Source: Pararhodobacter sp. (GTDB taxonomy: Bacteria > Pseudomonadota > Alphaproteobacteria > Rhodobacterales > Rhodobacteraceae). Taken from it: a stretch of DNA of 54,877 nucleotides. This document shows positions 35,512 to 44,761 of this stretch, one piece after another; the stretch's first letter is position 1, and every line of letters starts with the position of its first letter. The notes under the pieces are model-generated. The model searched no databases. It was given only the letters and a program-made list of their open reading frames with translations, and had not been told where the DNA came from. Position numbers and translations under genes: made by a program. The DNA is taken from NCBI GenBank assembly GCA_020832665.1, contig JAFIEG010000024.1, positions 1 through 54,877 on the forward strand. The letters run 5' to 3'.

Positions 35512-36834
35512 ATGACATATCGTTATCTTCTAGCCACCAGCGCGCTTGCGCTCGGCCTGGCGGGCACCGCCGCGCAGGCGCAGGTTACCGTGTCCTGGTG
35601 GCACGCCATGGGGGGGGAGCTTGGCGAGCTTCTGGAAGGCGTCGCCGAGGACTTCAACGAAAGCCAGTCCGACTATCGTGTCGTGCCGAGCTATCGCGGC
35701 ACCTATACCGAAACCATGACCGGCGCCATTGCCGCATTCCGCGCCGGCCAGCAGCCGCATATCCTGCAGGTCTTCGAGGTTGGCACCGGCACGATGATGG
35801 CCGCCGAGGGCGCGATCTATCCGATCTACCAGCTGATGGCCGATAACGACGTGCATTTCGACCCTGACGCCTATCTCGATACGGTGGTCAGCTACTACAC
35901 CGACCCCGACGGCAACATGCTGTCCTTCCCGTTCAATTCCTCGACCCCGATCATGTACTACAACAAGGACGTGTTCGAGGCCGCCGGGCTTGACCCTGAA
36001 TCGCCGCCCGCCACCTGGGCCGAGGCCGAGGCCGCCGGGCGCGCCATCGTCGAATCGGGTGCTGCCCCTTGCGGCTTCACCACCTCATGGCCCAGCTGGG
36101 TGATGCTGGAGAATTTCACCGCCTGGCACAACCTGCCGCTGGGCACCCGCGCAAACGGCTTCGAAGGCTTCGACGCCGAGCTTGTGTTCAACAGTGAAAT
36201 CCTCGCCCGCCATTGGGACAATCTGGCCGCCTGGCAGGACGAAAACATCTTCCGCTGGGGCGGGCCGAACACCGGGCCCGATGCCTTTCCGGCCTTCTAC
36301 GCGGGTGAATGCGGCTTTGTCTTCGGCTCGTCGGCAAGCCGCGCGGGTGTGCTGGCCAATTCCGACTTCAATGTCGGCTTCGGCTTTCAGCCTTATTACG
36401 ACGATGTCGAGGGCGCGCCGCAGAACACCATCATCGGCGGCGCCACGCTGTGGGTGCTCACCGGCCACAGCGACGAGGAATACGCCGCCGTCGCCGCCTT
36501 CTTCGAGTTCCTCTCGCTGCCCGAGGTGCAGGCGCAGTGGCACCAGGACACGGGCTATCTGCCGATTACCCAGGCATCCTACGACCTGACGCAGGAGCAG
36601 GGATATTACGACGAGAACCCGGGTGCTGACACCTCGATCCGGCAGATGACGCTCAACCCGCCGACCGAGAACTCCAGCGGGCTGCGTTTCGGCAACTTCG
36701 TGCAGATCCGCGACGTCATCTCGGAAGAAATGGAAGCGGTGATGTCCGGCACAAAGACCGGCCAGCAGGCGGCCGATGACGCCGTGCGCCGTGGCAACGC
36801 GCTCTTGCGCGAGTTCGAAGCCGCGATGAACTGA
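35512..36834 (+). CDS. ugpB: glycerol-3-phosphate ABC transporter, periplasmic binding protein
   Basis: A 440-residue secreted binding protein with a signal peptide (YLLATSALALGLAGTAAQAQ). It has family segments VTVSWWHAMGGELGE, YNKDVFEAAGLDPESPP, and TAWHNLPLGTRANGF as in UgpB. It binds sn-glycerol-3-phosphate or glycerophosphodiesters. ATG 35512 follows GAGAGGGAG. It heads ugpBAEC and a terminator-like hairpin (36846-36883) separates it from ugpA, expected to give more binding protein than permease. Confidence 0.9.
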   Translation: MTYRYLLATSALALGLAGTAAQAQVTVSWWHAMGGELGELLEGVAEDFNESQSDYRVVPSYRGTYTETMTGAIAAFRAGQQPHILQVFEVGTGTMMAAEGAIYPIYQLMADNDVHFDPDAYLDTVVSYYTDPDGNMLSFPFNSSTPIMYYNKDVFEAAGLDPESPPATWAEAEAAGRAIVESGAAPCGFTTSWPSWVMLENFTAWHNLPLGTRANGFEGFDAELVFNSEILARHWDNLAAWQDENIFRWGGPNTGPDAFPAFYAGECGFVFGSSASRAGVLANSDFNVGFGFQPYYDDVEGAPQNTIIGGATLWVLTGHSDEEYAAVAAFFEFLSLPEVQAQWHQDTGYLPITQASYDLTQEQGYYDENPGADTSIRQMTLNPPTENSSGLRFGNFVQIRDVISEEMEAVMSGTKTGQQAADDAVRRGNALLREFEAAMN

Positions 36835-36845
36835 GCCTGATCCAG

Positions 36846-36883
36846 CGGCCCGCCCCAATCCTTGGGGGGGGCCGTTTCCTTTT
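36846..36883 (+). terminator. intrinsic terminator/attenuator between ugpB and ugpA
   Basis: CGGCCCGCCCCAA (36846-36858) pairs with TTGGGGGGGGCCG (36862-36874), 12 of 13 pairs with one G-G mismatch and a 3-base loop, followed by TTTCCTTTT. It lies 12 bases after ugpB and 18 before ugpA, so some transcripts should stop here. Confidence 0.75.
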
Positions 36884-36900
36884 GGCCAGGACCGGATGCG

Positions 36901-37791
36901 ATGCAGACCAAACGAATGACCTTCTCCAGCCGGTGGCTGCCCTACGCGCTGCTGGCGCCGCAGGTGATCATCACGCTGATCTTTTTCATCTGGCCTTCGT
37001 ATCAGGCACTTCTTCAATCGGTCTATCGGCAAGGCGACGCCTTCGGCATCCGGCCGCCAACCTTTATCTGGTTCCAGAACTTCCAGGCGCTTTTCGCCGA
37101 CTCGCTTTATCTGAATTCGCTCAAGGTGACCTTCATCTTCTCGGTGGGCACCACGTTCCTGTCGATGTCGGTGGCGCTTCTCTTCGCGGTAATGGTCAAC
37201 CGCATGATCCGCTCGCGCGATGGCTACACGACGCTGCTGGTCTGGCCCTATGCGGTGGCACCGGCCATCGCCGGCGTGCTGTGGTGGTTCATCTTCAACC
37301 CCACGCTGGGCATCCTGCCCTACATGCTGGACATGCTGGGCTATGACTGGAACCATCGGCGCAGCGGCAACGACGCGATGATCATGATCATCATCGCTTC
37401 CGCCTGGAAGCAGATCAGCTACAACTTTCTCTTTTTCCTGGCCGGGCTGCAGTCAGTTCCGCATTCGCTGATCGAGGCTGCCGCCATCGACGGTGCCAGC
37501 CGCTTCAAGCGGTTCTGGACCATCGTCTTTCCGCTGCTGTCGCCGATCACCTTCTTCCTGATGGTGGTGAATATCGTCTATGCCATGTTCGACACTTTCG
37601 GCGTCATCCACGCCACCACCGAAGGCGGGCCGGCGCAGGCCACCAACATCCTTGTCTACAAGGTCTATCGCGATGGCTTCGTGAACCTGAATATCGGTTC
37701 GTCGGCGGCGCAATCGGTGATCCTGATGTCGATCGTCATTATCCTGACCGTGATCCAGTTCCGCTATATCGAGCGGCGCGTGAACTACTGA
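36901..37791 (+). CDS. ugpA: glycerol-3-phosphate ABC transporter permease UgpA
   Basis: A 296-residue permease with six helices. The cytoplasmic EAA loop is [22 protein letters not shown]. It has [22 protein letters not shown] at the N-terminus, as in UgpA. ATG 36901 is used; the frame is open upstream but overlaps the terminator. It pairs with UgpE. Confidence 0.92.
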   Translation: MQTKRMTFSSRWLPYALLAPQVIITLIFFIWPSYQALLQSVYRQGDAFGIRPPTFIWFQNFQALFADSLYLNSLKVTFIFSVGTTFLSMSVALLFAVMVNRMIRSRDGYTTLLVWPYAVAPAIAGVLWWFIFNPTLGILPYMLDMLGYDWNHRRSGNDAMIMIIIASAWKQISYNFLFFLAGLQSVPHSLIEAAAIDGASRFKRFWTIVFPLLSPITFFLMVVNIVYAMFDTFGVIHATTEGGPAQATNILVYKVYRDGFVNLNIGSSAAQSVILMSIVIILTVIQFRYIERRVNY

Positions 37792-37801
37792 GGGGCGCGA
37801 A

Positions 37802-38650
37802 ATGGTCGAGAACAACCGCTGGGGCAATCTCTTCGCCCATCTCGTGCTGATCCTGGGCGTCACCATTGTGGTGTTTCCGGTCTATGTGGCGCTCATTGCC
37901 TCGACCCACCCGCCGGGGACATTCGTGCGCGGCGTGATGCCGCTCTGGCCGGGAACCCATGGCTGGGAGAACTACACCACCGTCATCACCGAGGGGCGCT
38001 CGCGCGCGGGCACGCCGCCCATCGGCGGGATGCTGTGGAACAGCTTCGTCATGGCGATGGCCATCACCATCGGTAAACTGTCGATCTCGATCCTCTCGGC
38101 CTTTGCCATCGTCTATTTCAAGTTTCCCTTCCGCATCTTCTTCTTCTGGGTGATCTTTCTCACGTTGATGCTGCCGGTCGAGGTTCGCATCGTGCCGACT
38201 TTCCAGGTGGTCGCCAATCTGGGCATGCTCAACAGCTTCGCGGGCCTGTCGATCCCGCTCATTGCCAGCGCCACGGCTACCTTCCTGTTCCGGCAATTCT
38301 TCATGACCGTGCCCGAGGAATTGATGGAGGCGGCGCGCGTCGATGGCGCGGGGCCGATGAAGTTCTTCAAGGATATCCTGCTGCCGCTTTCCATCACCAA
38401 TATCGCGGCGCTGTTCGTGATCATGTTCATCTATGGCTGGAACCAGTATCTCTGGCCACTGCTGATCACCACCGACCCGGAATACTACACCATCGTCATG
38501 GGCATTCAGCGCATGGTCACGGGGGGCGATTCCGAGCCACTGTGGCATCTGGTAATGGCCACGGTGGTGCTGGCCGCGCTACCGCCAGTGCTGGTGATCC
38601 TGTTCATGCAACGGCTCTTCGTGAAGGGCCTGACCGAGACGGAGAAATAA
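37802..38650 (+). CDS. ugpE: glycerol-3-phosphate ABC transporter permease UgpE
   Basis: A 282-residue permease. The EAA loop is [21 protein letters not shown], with several membrane helices ([37 protein letters not shown]). [23 protein letters not shown] is typical of UgpE. It begins 10 bases after ugpA. Confidence 0.93.
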   Translation: MVENNRWGNLFAHLVLILGVTIVVFPVYVALIASTHPPGTFVRGVMPLWPGTHGWENYTTVITEGRSRAGTPPIGGMLWNSFVMAMAITIGKLSISILSAFAIVYFKFPFRIFFFWVIFLTLMLPVEVRIVPTFQVVANLGMLNSFAGLSIPLIASATATFLFRQFFMTVPEELMEAARVDGAGPMKFFKDILLPLSITNIAALFVIMFIYGWNQYLWPLLITTDPEYYTIVMGIQRMVTGGDSEPLWHLVMATVVLAALPPVLVILFMQRLFVKGLTETEK

Positions 38651-38652
38651 CC

Positions 38653-39708
38653 ATGGCCACGATCACCATGGATGATTTGCACAAGGTCTATCAGGGCAAC
38701 GTGCAGGCCGTGACCGGCATCAGCCTCGATATCGCCGATGGCGAGATGATCGTGCTGGTGGGGCCCTCGGGCTGCGGCAAGTCCACGCTCTTGCGCATGG
38801 TCGCCGGGCTGGAGACGATCACCAGCGGAACGCTGAAGATCGGCGAGCGGGTGGTCAACAACCTCGAACCGGCCGATCGCGACATCGCCATGGTTTTCCA
38901 GAATTACGCGCTCTATCCGCACATGACGGTTTACAACAACCTCGCCTACGGGCTGAGAAACCGCCGCTTTCCCAAGGCCGAGATCGAGCGCCGAGTGCGC
39001 GAGGCCGCCGAGATGCTGGAAATCGCGCCCTTTCTTGACCGCAAGCCGCGCCAGCTTTCGGGCGGGCAGCGCCAGCGGGTGGCGATGGGCCGCGCGCTGG
39101 TGCGTGAGCCGGCGGCGTTTCTCTTTGACGAGCCTCTGTCGAATCTCGATGCCAAGCTGCGCGTGCAGATGCGCGTCGAGATCAGGCAGTTGCAGCGCCG
39201 GCTGGGCACGACCTCGCTCTATGTCACCCATGACCAGCTCGAAGCGCTGACGATGGCCGACCGGCTGGTCGTGCTCAATGGCGGAGTGATCGAGCAGGTG
39301 GGCACACCGATGGATGTGTATAACCGTCCGGCCTCGGTATTCGTTGCGGGCTTCATCGGCTCGCCGGCGATGAACATGATCCCCTTGGATTACCTGCGCG
39401 AGGGCGGGCATGGCGCCGTTCTTGGCGGTGTGCCCTCGGGAACTGATCTGGTTGGCGTGCGCCCCGACGAGTTCACGCTCGAACCCGCGCCCGAGGGCGA
39501 CGGGCTGGTTCTGGAAGGCATGCTCGCGCTGCTCGAGCCGGCCGGCGCCGAAAGCCACCTCTATGTGCAGATCGAGGGCCGCGCGCAGCCTATCGTGGCG
39601 CGCACCGGCGGCGTGCCGAAGCTGCTGGAGGGCGCGCCCATCACCCTGCACGCCGCGCCCGGCGCGATGCACCCCTTCGATGCGGCGAGCGGGCGGCGCA
39701 CCGGTTGA
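38653..39708 (+). CDS. ugpC: glycerol-3-phosphate ABC transporter ATP-binding protein
   Basis: A 351-residue ATPase of the MalK/UgpC group. Walker [12 protein letters not shown] is near residue 37, Q-loop [10 protein letters not shown], signature [17 protein letters not shown], Walker [16 protein letters not shown], and H-loop VTHDQ. A C-terminal regulatory domain follows. ATG 38653 is two bases after the ugpE stop. The full set of importer genes is present. Confidence 0.94.
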   Translation: MATITMDDLHKVYQGNVQAVTGISLDIADGEMIVLVGPSGCGKSTLLRMVAGLETITSGTLKIGERVVNNLEPADRDIAMVFQNYALYPHMTVYNNLAYGLRNRRFPKAEIERRVREAAEMLEIAPFLDRKPRQLSGGQRQRVAMGRALVREPAAFLFDEPLSNLDAKLRVQMRVEIRQLQRRLGTTSLYVTHDQLEALTMADRLVVLNGGVIEQVGTPMDVYNRPASVFVAGFIGSPAMNMIPLDYLREGGHGAVLGGVPSGTDLVGVRPDEFTLEPAPEGDGLVLEGMLALLEPAGAESHLYVQIEGRAQPIVARTGGVPKLLEGAPITLHAAPGAMHPFDAASGRRTG

Positions 39709-39734
39709 TCGCCCGGCATGAGGCGGAGGAACAA

Positions 39735-39750
39735 GCGCTTTCGAAAGCGC
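39735..39750. repeat. perfect 16-base palindrome after ugpC
   Basis: GCGCTTTCGAAAGCGC is perfectly self-complementary and is followed by a second GCGC...GCGC arm and a T stretch (39776). It may be part of the ugp terminator or an operator before nitrile hydratase. Confidence 0.5.
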
Positions 39751-39848
39751 GTGCGAACGCGCCTTTGAGGGCCCGTTTTCCTGCCCGCCGCTTGCGCAGC
39801 CACCCGTGACGCGCCTATCCTGCCCCTGCCGATCAAAGGGGCCGCGCC

Positions 39849-40457
39849 ATGCCGCATGACCACCACGACCATGACAACCATCTCGACCCGATGGACGCCC
39901 GCACCCGCGCGCTTGAAACCATCCTCACGCGCAAGGGGCTGGTCGACCCCGCCGCTGTCGATGAAATCATCGAGACCTATGCCGAAAAGGTGGGCCCCAG
40001 AAACGGCGCGCAGGTGGTGGCGCGCGCCTGGGACGAGCCCGATTTTGCCGACTGGCTGAAACGCGACGCCACCGCCGCCATTGCCTCGATGGGCTTTTCC
40101 GGCCGGCAGGGCGAGCATATGCGGGCGGTGTTCAACACGCCCAGGCTGCACAACCTCGTCGTCTGCACGCTGTGCTCATGCTATCCTTGGCCGGTGCTGG
40201 GCCTGCCGCCGGTGTGGTACAAATCGCCCGCATATCGCTCGCGCGCGGTGATCGAGCCGCGCGCCGTGCTGCGCGAATTCGGGCTGGAATTGCCCGGGGA
40301 TGTTGCCGTGCGGGTGTGGGATTCCACCGCCGAGCTGCGCTATCTGGTCATCCCCGAGCGCCCGGCGGGAACCGAGAGCATGAGCCGCGAGGAACTCGCC
40401 GCGCTGGTCACCCGCGAATCGATGATCGGCACGGGCCTAGCCAAGGTGCCGGCATGA
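39849..40457 (+). CDS. nthA: nitrile hydratase alpha subunit, cobalt type
   Basis: A 202-residue alpha subunit that hydrates nitriles to amides. The metal site is VCTLCSC with C106, C109, S110 and C111; the Thr in CTLC marks the cobalt type (iron enzymes have CSLC). The [21 protein letters not shown] segment is diagnostic. A His/Asp-rich start ([11 protein letters not shown]) may bind metal. The stop overlaps the beta start. Confidence 0.95.
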   Translation: MPHDHHDHDNHLDPMDARTRALETILTRKGLVDPAAVDEIIETYAEKVGPRNGAQVVARAWDEPDFADWLKRDATAAIASMGFSGRQGEHMRAVFNTPRLHNLVVCTLCSCYPWPVLGLPPVWYKSPAYRSRAVIEPRAVLREFGLELPGDVAVRVWDSTAELRYLVIPERPAGTESMSREELAALVTRESMIGTGLAKVPA

Positions 40458-41110
40458 ACGGGCCGCAGGATGTGGGCGGCATGATGGGCTTCGGCCCGGT
40501 GCGCCCCGAAGCCGATGAGCCCGCCTTTCATGCCCCCTGGGAAGGGCGCGCGCTGGGGCTGACGTTGTGCGCCGGCGCGCTGGGCCGCTGGACGCTGGAC
40601 GAAAGCCGCCACGCGCGCGAAAGCCTGTCGCCTGCGATCTATTACAACGCCAGTTATTACGAGATCTGGTTGCGCGCACTGGAAGCGTTGCTGGTGAAAC
40701 ACGGCCTGGTCAGCGCAAAGGAACTGGCCGAAGGCACCTCGCCCGAGGCCCCGCCGCACCCCAAACGCCTGCCGCCCGAGCGCGTCGAACCGGCAATGAA
40801 GGCGGGCACCCCCTATGACCGCCCGCTCGCCACCACGCCGCGCTTTCGCCCCGGCGAAAAGGTGCGCGCGCGCAATATCCACCCGCGCGGCCATACCCGC
40901 CTGCCACGCTATGTGCGCGGCCATGTCGGCGTGATCGAGGCCGATCGCGGCGGCTTCGTGCTGCCCGATGCCAGCGCCCACGAGCTGGGCGAAGGTGCCG
41001 AGCGGCTTTACACCGTTGTTTTCGAGGCCGAAACCCTCTGGGGGCCGGATGCCGAGCCCGGCACGCAAATCTCGGTCGATGCCTGGGAGAGCTATCTTGA
41101 ACCCGCATGA
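40454..41110 (+). CDS. nthB: nitrile hydratase beta subunit
   Basis: A 218-residue beta subunit. [19 protein letters not shown] at the start and the SH3-like C-terminal segment [32 protein letters not shown] are family marks. It pairs with NthA. Start overlaps nthA stop (ATGA). Confidence 0.95.
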   Translation: MNGPQDVGGMMGFGPVRPEADEPAFHAPWEGRALGLTLCAGALGRWTLDESRHARESLSPAIYYNASYYEIWLRALEALLVKHGLVSAKELAEGTSPEAPPHPKRLPPERVEPAMKAGTPYDRPLATTPRFRPGEKVRARNIHPRGHTRLPRYVRGHVGVIEADRGGFVLPDASAHELGEGAERLYTVVFEAETLWGPDAEPGTQISVDAWESYLEPA

Positions 41111-41432
41111 AACACCCCAGCCCGAAACCCCCTTCACCGAGCCCTGGCAGGCGCGCATCTTTGCCCTGACCGTGGCGCTGAACGAGGCCGGGCACTTCGC
41201 CTGGGCCGACTGGGCAGCGGTGTTCGGCCGGCACCTGAAGGACACAAAGGACGGCGCCGGCGATTACTGGCGCGCCTGGGCGGCAGCGCTGGAAGAGATG
41301 CTGGCCAGCCAGGGCGCGGCGGGCGGCGCCGATGTGGCGGCACTGGCCGAGCGCTGGCAGGCGGCGGCCCATGCAACCCCGCACGGAAAGCCGATCCTGC
41401 TGGAAAACGCCGGCCCCGCCCCCGAGGCGTGA
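41097..41432 (+). CDS. nitrile hydratase accessory protein (metallochaperone type)
   Basis: A 111-residue protein. The FTEPWQARIFALTVALNEAGHFAWADWAAVFG segment resembles both the beta N-terminal domain and the activator proteins (P14K type) that load cobalt. It starts at TTG 41097 with GGGAGAG upstream, overlapping nthB. This is the third gene of the nth group. Confidence 0.75.
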   Translation: MNPHETPQPETPFTEPWQARIFALTVALNEAGHFAWADWAAVFGRHLKDTKDGAGDYWRAWAAALEEMLASQGAAGGADVAALAERWQAAAHATPHGKPILLENAGPAPEA

Positions 41433-41522
41433 TACCCGGCGCCCTGGCGTTTGCGCCTTGGCAGAAACCCTGCGCGCGATATGCTGCCCGGAAAAATGGA
41501 ACGCCACCGGGGAGGAGCAACC

Positions 41523-43433
41523 ATGAAACGCAAGCTTGTCAGCGCCGCCGAGGCGGTGGCGCTGATCCGCCCCGGCGACACCATCACCACCTCGGGTTTT
41601 GTCGGCAACGGCGTGCCCGAGCATCTGCTCGCCGCGCTCGAGTCGCGCTATCTCGAAGAGGGCGCGCCTTCCGGGCTCAGCCTGATCTTCGCCGCCGGCC
41701 AGGGCGATGGCAAGGAAAGGGGGCTCAACCGGCTGGGCCACAAGGGCCTGCTGAAGCGCGTGATCGGTGGCCATTGGGGGCTGATTCCGAAACTGGCCGA
41801 GCTGGCGCTCAAGGGCGAGATCGAGGGCTGGAACCTGCCGCAGGGCGTGATCAGCCACATGTTTCGCGACATCGCTGCCGGCCGCCCCGCCACGATCACT
41901 CCGGTGGGGCTGGAAACCTTTGTCGATCCGCGCCAGTCGGGTGGGCAGGTGCACCCTGGCGCGGGCGAGGCGCTGGTGGAACTGGCCAGGATCGCGGGCC
42001 GGGAATGCCTCGCCTACCGGCTCTTTCCCATCGATGTGGCGCTTTTACGCGGCACCACCGCCGACGAGGCCGGTAACATCACCATGGAGCACGAGGCGCT
42101 GGTGCTCGACAACCTCGCCCAGGCGATGGCGGCGCGCAACTCGGGCGGGCTGGTCATCGTGCAGGTCGAGCGCATCGCCGCCGCGCACAGCCTGAACCCG
42201 CGCCAGGTGGTGATCCCGGCGCCGCTGGTCGATGCAGTGGTGCTGGCGCCGCCCGAAAACCACATGCAGACCTACGCCACCGCCTATTCGCCGGCCTTCG
42301 CGCAGATCATCCGCGCCCCCGAGGGCGCGCTGCCACTACTGCCGCTGGATGCGCGCAAGATCATCGCGCGGCGCGCCGCTTTTGAGCTGCCGGTGAACGG
42401 CATCGTCAATCTCGGCATCGGCATGCCCGAGGGGGTGGCGGCGGTGGCCGGCGAAGAGGGGCTGCTCGACCATCTGACGCTCACCACCGAGCCTGGCGTG
42501 GTCGGCGGCCAACCCGCCAGCGGGCTCGATTTCGGCGCCGCGGTCAATACCGACGCCATCATCACGCAAAACGCGCAGTTCGATTTCTACGATGGCGGCG
42601 GGCTCGACATGGCCTGCCTGGGCATGGCCGAGCTCGATGAACGGGGCCATGTCAATGTCTCGCGCTTCGGGCCGAAGCTGGCGGGCGCGGGGGGCTTCAT
42701 CAATATCAGCCAGAACGCGCGCAGCCTGGTCTTTGCGGGCACGCTGACGGCGGGCGGGCTCGAAGTGACGGTCGAGGATGGCTGGCTGCGCATCATCCGC
42801 GAGGGCCGGGCGAAGAAATGCCTGCCCGCGGTCGAGCAGATCACCTTTTCGGGCACCCGCGCGGCGCGGCTGGGCCGGCCGGTGCTTTATGTCACCGAGC
42901 GCGCGGTGTTCGAACTCACCCCCGAGGGCGTGGCGCTGCGCGAGGTGGCGCCGGGGCTGGACGCCGAGCGCGACGTGATCGCCCATATGGGCTTTCGCCC
43001 CATCGTCGAGACGATTTCGGAAATGGATACGCGCATCTTCCAGCCCGAGCCGATGAACCTGCGGCGCGACCTTCTGCACATGGATCTCGACGAGCGCATC
43101 ACGCTCGACCGCGAAACGCGACGGCTGTTCATCAGTTTCGAAAAGATGCGTCTGCGCACGCCCGAGGATCTGGCGCTGATCCGCGCCCGGGTCGAGGAGC
43201 TCTGCGAGCCGCTCGGTGAAAAGGTCGAGGCGATCGTCACCTATGACGGTTTCCGGCTCGAAGAAGACATCGCCGAAGCCTATGGAAAGCTGGTGGCAGA
43301 GCTGGAAGAACGCTTCTACGAAAAGGTTACGCGCTATTCCGGCGCGGCCTTTACCCGGATGAAACTCGCCCCCATCGTGCCCGGGGTGACCGACCGCCCG
43401 CACCTCTTCCGCGGCGCCGGGCGACCGGGTTGA
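41523..43433 (+). CDS. fused acyl-CoA:acetate/3-ketoacid CoA-transferase with C-terminal extension
   Basis: A 636-residue protein in which the alpha (about 1-260) and beta (about 290-510) halves of a CoA-transferase are fused. The beginning ALIRPGDTITTSGFVGNGVPEHLL and the catalytic Glu in LTLTTEPGVVGGQPASGLDF are clear. Close homologues (YdiF, Pct) have about 520-540 residues; this one has an extra 100-residue tail (LFISFEKMRLRTPEDLALIR, AIVTYDGFRLEEDIAEAYGK). The tail has no motif I know. It may activate acids made by hydrolysis of the amides from nitrile hydratase. Confidence 0.85.
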   Translation: MKRKLVSAAEAVALIRPGDTITTSGFVGNGVPEHLLAALESRYLEEGAPSGLSLIFAAGQGDGKERGLNRLGHKGLLKRVIGGHWGLIPKLAELALKGEIEGWNLPQGVISHMFRDIAAGRPATITPVGLETFVDPRQSGGQVHPGAGEALVELARIAGRECLAYRLFPIDVALLRGTTADEAGNITMEHEALVLDNLAQAMAARNSGGLVIVQVERIAAAHSLNPRQVVIPAPLVDAVVLAPPENHMQTYATAYSPAFAQIIRAPEGALPLLPLDARKIIARRAAFELPVNGIVNLGIGMPEGVAAVAGEEGLLDHLTLTTEPGVVGGQPASGLDFGAAVNTDAIITQNAQFDFYDGGGLDMACLGMAELDERGHVNVSRFGPKLAGAGGFINISQNARSLVFAGTLTAGGLEVTVEDGWLRIIREGRAKKCLPAVEQITFSGTRAARLGRPVLYVTERAVFELTPEGVALREVAPGLDAERDVIAHMGFRPIVETISEMDTRIFQPEPMNLRRDLLHMDLDERITLDRETRRLFISFEKMRLRTPEDLALIRARVEELCEPLGEKVEAIVTYDGFRLEEDIAEAYGKLVAELEERFYEKVTRYSGAAFTRMKLAPIVPGVTDRPHLFRGAGRPG

Positions 43434-43458
43434 GACAGCGCTCGCGCCAATCCCGCGA

Positions 43459-43510
43459 GGGCGCGACAGCCGGCACTCCCACCCGCCCGCCCGGGCTGGC
43501 TGCCGCGCCC
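43459..43510. repeat. hairpin with C-rich loop, copy 2
   Basis: Arms GGGCGCGACAGCC (43459-43471) and GGCTGCCGCGCCC (43498-43510) pair at 12 of 13 positions; the 26-base loop has CCCACCCGCCCGCCC, i.e. four GGG runs on the other strand. It shares this loop with copy 3. Confidence 0.6.
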
Positions 43511-43569
43511 TTCTGCCCGCAGGCGTGCGCAGATCCCGGCGCGGCCCGCGCAATCACTACCCCGCACCC

Positions 43570-43598
43570 CTTCATCTTGCTACCAAATACGCCGGGGG
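43570..43598 (-). repeat. GTATTT/AAGATGAAG module, copy 4 (minus strand)
   Basis: On the minus strand it reads AAGATGAAG preceded by GCGTATTTGGTAGC and CCCCC. A CCAGCC/GGCTGG stem-loop and a GGGGGC/GCCCCC hairpin adjoin it in the same order as copy 5. Confidence 0.6.
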
Positions 43599-43707
43599 AG
43601 GCCAGCCACGCTCGCGAGGCTGGACGGGGGCCGCGCCCCCGACCCCGCCGATGGCATCGCGCGGCGCCGGCAGCGTATTTGAAGATCGCGATGCCATTCG
43701 TTAATTC

Positions 43708-43723
43708 ATAGGTGAAGACCTAT
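43708..43723. promoter_or_regulatory. inverted repeat, possible LysR-type operator
   Basis: ATAGGT-GAAG-ACCTAT is a perfect 6-4-6 inverted repeat, 40 bases ahead of the LysR gene. LysR-family boxes have this general form. It could give autoregulation. Confidence 0.4.
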
Positions 43724-43763
43724 TTATCTGCCGTTCGTAGCGCCAGGATGAAAGGAGAGGGCG

Positions 43764-44693
43764 GTGAAACCGACCTTGCGCCAGCTTGAATGCTTCCGGG
43801 CGGTAACCGAGATGGGTAATTTCTCGCGCGCCGCCGCGCAGCTGGGCATGTCGCAGCCCGCCTTGAGCCAGGCGGTGCGCGACCTTGAAGAAGGCTTGGG
43901 CACACGGCTTTTCGACCGCACCACCCGCCGCGTGGAGCTGACCGAGGCCGGGCGCGTGTTTCGCGCCACCGCCCTGACCGGGCTCAGCGAGATCGGCCGC
44001 GCGGTGGCGCTGGTGCAGGATCTGGCCAGCCTGCGCCGGGGGCTGGTGCGTATCGTGGCGCCGCCGCTTCTGGCGGCCACCATGTTGCCGCGGGCGGTGC
44101 GGGCGATAGCGGTCCAGCATCCGGGGCTGGAGATCAGGCTCGAGGATCTGGGCACGGACATGATTGTCGAGCAGTTGCGCAGCGGCCGCGCCGAGATCGG
44201 TATTGGCACCTTCCCGCCCGATACCGAGGGGCTGGCGATTTCGCCTATGCTGCGCGACCGGCTGGCGGTGTTCGCGCGGCCCGATCACCCGCTGGCCGGG
44301 CGCGCTGCGTTGCGCTGGGTGGAACTGGCCGATCAGAAAGTGGTGGCGCTGACCCGCGAAAGCGGCCTGCGCCTGCTGACCGAGATGGGGTTCGAGGCCG
44401 CCCGGCTGGGCTTTCGCCCGGCCCATGAGGTGCACCAGATTTACACCGCGCTTGCGTTGGTGGACGAGCTGGGCGCGCTGGCGGTGCTGCCGCTCTATGC
44501 CGCCGGGGCCTTTCATGGCCGCGATTTCAGGGTTTTGCCCCTGCAAGAGCCGGTCATCGGGCGCGAGATATCGCTGGCATGGCGGCGCGACATGGCGCCA
44601 TCGCCGGCCACCCAGGCCGTAAGCCAGATCCTTCTGCGCTCGATCCGGCGCTTCCTGCCGGATCTGCCCGAGATCGAATCGCTTTTTTCATAA
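43764..44693 (+). CDS. LysR-family transcriptional regulator
   Basis: A 309-residue regulator. The winged helix lies at residues 1-60 (LRQLECFRAVTEMGNFSRAAAQLGMSQPALSQAVRDLEE), followed by a periplasmic-binding-like effector domain. The ligand is unknown but probably linked to the downstream catabolic genes. It reads in the same direction as them with 68 bases between. Confidence 0.92.
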   Translation: MKPTLRQLECFRAVTEMGNFSRAAAQLGMSQPALSQAVRDLEEGLGTRLFDRTTRRVELTEAGRVFRATALTGLSEIGRAVALVQDLASLRRGLVRIVAPPLLAATMLPRAVRAIAVQHPGLEIRLEDLGTDMIVEQLRSGRAEIGIGTFPPDTEGLAISPMLRDRLAVFARPDHPLAGRAALRWVELADQKVVALTRESGLRLLTEMGFEAARLGFRPAHEVHQIYTALALVDELGALAVLPLYAAGAFHGRDFRVLPLQEPVIGREISLAWRRDMAPSPATQAVSQILLRSIRRFLPDLPEIESLFS

Positions 44694-44761
44694 GTTCAGC
44701 CAATCAATTTATCCGGTTCTGGTGGCTTTACAGATCAAACGTGCTCTGGCTTGCTTGATAG

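Larger units (their letters stand above)
43434..43763. other. non-coding interval between CoA-transferase and LysR genes
   Basis: A 330-base gap holds a C-rich-loop hairpin (43459-43510), a reversed GTATTT/AAGATGAAG module (43570-43598) with its accompanying CCAGCC stem-loop, and an ATAGGT/ACCTAT inverted repeat (43708-43723) near the LysR start. No gene is evident. Confidence 0.6.
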
